Source of the DNA: Oscillospiraceae bacterium
Lineage (GTDB): Bacteria; Bacillota; Clostridia; Oscillospirales; Acutalibacteraceae
Assembly (NCBI GenBank): GCA_022508705.1
Contig: JAFLUO010000089.1
Coordinates: 1 to 7,112 of the forward strand
DNA length: 7,112 bases
Direction of reading: 5' to 3'
In this document: piece by piece, positions 6,888 through 7,112 of the stretch
How the letters are laid out: every line of letters begins with the position of its first letter
Numbering within the stretch: position 1 is the stretch's first letter
Notes under the pieces: model-generated
Databases searched by the model: none
What the model saw: only the letters and a program-made list of their open reading frames with translations
What the model was told of the DNA's origin: nothing
Translations under genes and position numbers: made by a program

Positions 6888-7010
6888 TTCCTTTCAAATA
6901 CGGAAAGTTAAAATTATATACTTTGATATCATAACATAAACTTACGGAAAATAACAGACTTTTTGACAAAAATAATTAGAAATACCCCATAGTTTTTTTG
7001 CCGAAAACAG
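6888..7010 (-). promoter_or_regulatory. Leader and probable promoter region of the nadB operon
   Basis: The divergent gap between nadB and the tRNA should hold the operon promoter. The best -10 on the minus strand is TATAAT at 6918-6913, which would start transcription near 6906 and leave a leader of about 20 nt to 30 nt containing the SD. No good -35 stands 16-18 bp upstream (GTTTAT or TTTATG), so the promoter is either weak or dependent on a regulator. A second possible -10, TATGAT at 6934-6929, is no better placed. TACGGAAA occurs twice on the plus strand (6899-6906 and 6943-6950), 44 bp apart, flanking these -10 candidates. I see no riboswitch-like structure and no hairpin strong enough to be a terminator. 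Confidence 0.4.
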
Positions 7011-7039
7011 TTGACAAATTCTATTGCAAGTGGTATCAT
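7011..7039 (+). promoter_or_regulatory. Promoter of the tRNA-Arg gene
   Basis: TTGACA at 7011-7016, a 17-bp spacer and TATCAT at 7034-7039 match the consensus at 11 of 12 positions. A TG one base before the -10 (7031-7032) makes it an extended -10 promoter. The start site would be near 7046, about 14 nt before the mature tRNA 5' end. Strong promoters of this type are normal for stable RNA genes. Confidence 0.8.
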
Positions 7040-7059
7040 ATTCGAGCGATAAAGCAAAT

Positions 7060-7112
7060 GCGCCGGTAGCTCAGCTGGATAGAGTGTTTGGCTACGAACC
7101 AAAAGGTCGGGG
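7060..7112 (+). tRNA. tRNA-Arg (anticodon ACG), 3' part cut by window end
   Basis: The 5' acceptor strand GCGCCGG (7060-7066) is followed by TA and a D arm, with stem GCTC (7069-7072) pairing GAGT (7082-7085) and the GG of the D loop. The anticodon stem is TTTGG (7087-7091) pairing CCAAA (7099-7103). The 7-base loop CTACGAA (7092-7098) places ACG at the anticodon, which reads CGN arginine codons after A34 is converted to inosine by TadA. The variable loop AGGTC and the first four bases of the T stem (GGGG) are present. The T loop and 3' acceptor strand lie beyond the window. It is transcribed divergently from nadB. Confidence 0.95.

Noticed and set aside
6955..6970. A further XRE-type box upstream of nadB (CAGACTTTTTGACAAA)
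   Set aside because: It resembles the left control region only through TTGACA and a single AGTC/GACT-like arm. The AGTC-N7-GACT dyad is absent.
6963..6993. A second TTGACA (6963-6968) upstream of the tRNA promoter, as a tandem promoter
   Set aside because: At 17 bp spacing the -10 position is C-rich (CCCCAT), and the nearest alternative (CATAGT) is 19 bp away. The promoter at 7011-7039 is far better.
6992..6999. T-run as a terminator on the plus strand before the tRNA
   Set aside because: No stable hairpin precedes the T-run, and no plus-strand gene upstream needs one.
1..7112. CRISPR array, insertion sequence, transposase, prophage structural gene or toxin-antitoxin pair
   Set aside because: I saw no regularly spaced repeats, terminal inverted repeats or matching coding sequences. 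The partial XRE gene alone does not establish a mobile element or antitoxin.

Overview
The window looks like a chromosomal segment of a low-GC Gram-positive bacterium, most likely a gut-type member of the Clostridia. The basis is the AT-rich sequence, the SD-led and tightly packed genes, consensus sigma-A-type promoters, and the gene content: NadB/NadC, a bifunctional-type FolC and an intracellular GH38 mannosidase. The genus cannot be fixed from the sequence alone.

Layout, left to right. Positions 1-130 hold the first 43 codons of a minus-strand XRE/Cro-type regulator that runs off the left edge. Positions 131-237 are a compact control region. It has two 15-bp AGTC-N7-GACT boxes 25 bp apart, a perfect consensus promoter reading rightward, and a weaker promoter reading leftward into the regulator. 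A long hairpin at 238-278 ends the main operon on the minus strand and may also end the rightward transcript.

Positions 290 to about 6887 are one tightly spaced minus-strand operon, transcribed in the order nadB (L-aspartate oxidase), nadC (quinolinate phosphoribosyltransferase), folC (folylpolyglutamate/dihydrofolate synthase), GH38 alpha-mannosidase. The junctions are an 11-nt overlap, a 1-nt gap and a 17-nt gap. NadB makes iminoaspartate and NadC turns quinolinate into NaMN. The step between them (NadA) is not encoded here. FolC acts in folate metabolism. The mannosidase is cytoplasmic by sequence and has no obvious metabolic link to the other three.

At the right edge, divergent from nadB, is a tRNA-Arg(ACG) cut by the window end, with a clear extended -10 promoter of its own.

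Most of the window is well-understood housekeeping content. The most interesting part is the small control region at 131-278, which looks like a two-way switch. Its rightward promoter drives nothing recognisable except a possible RNA of about 70-75 nt. I did not find a convincing new multi-gene system.
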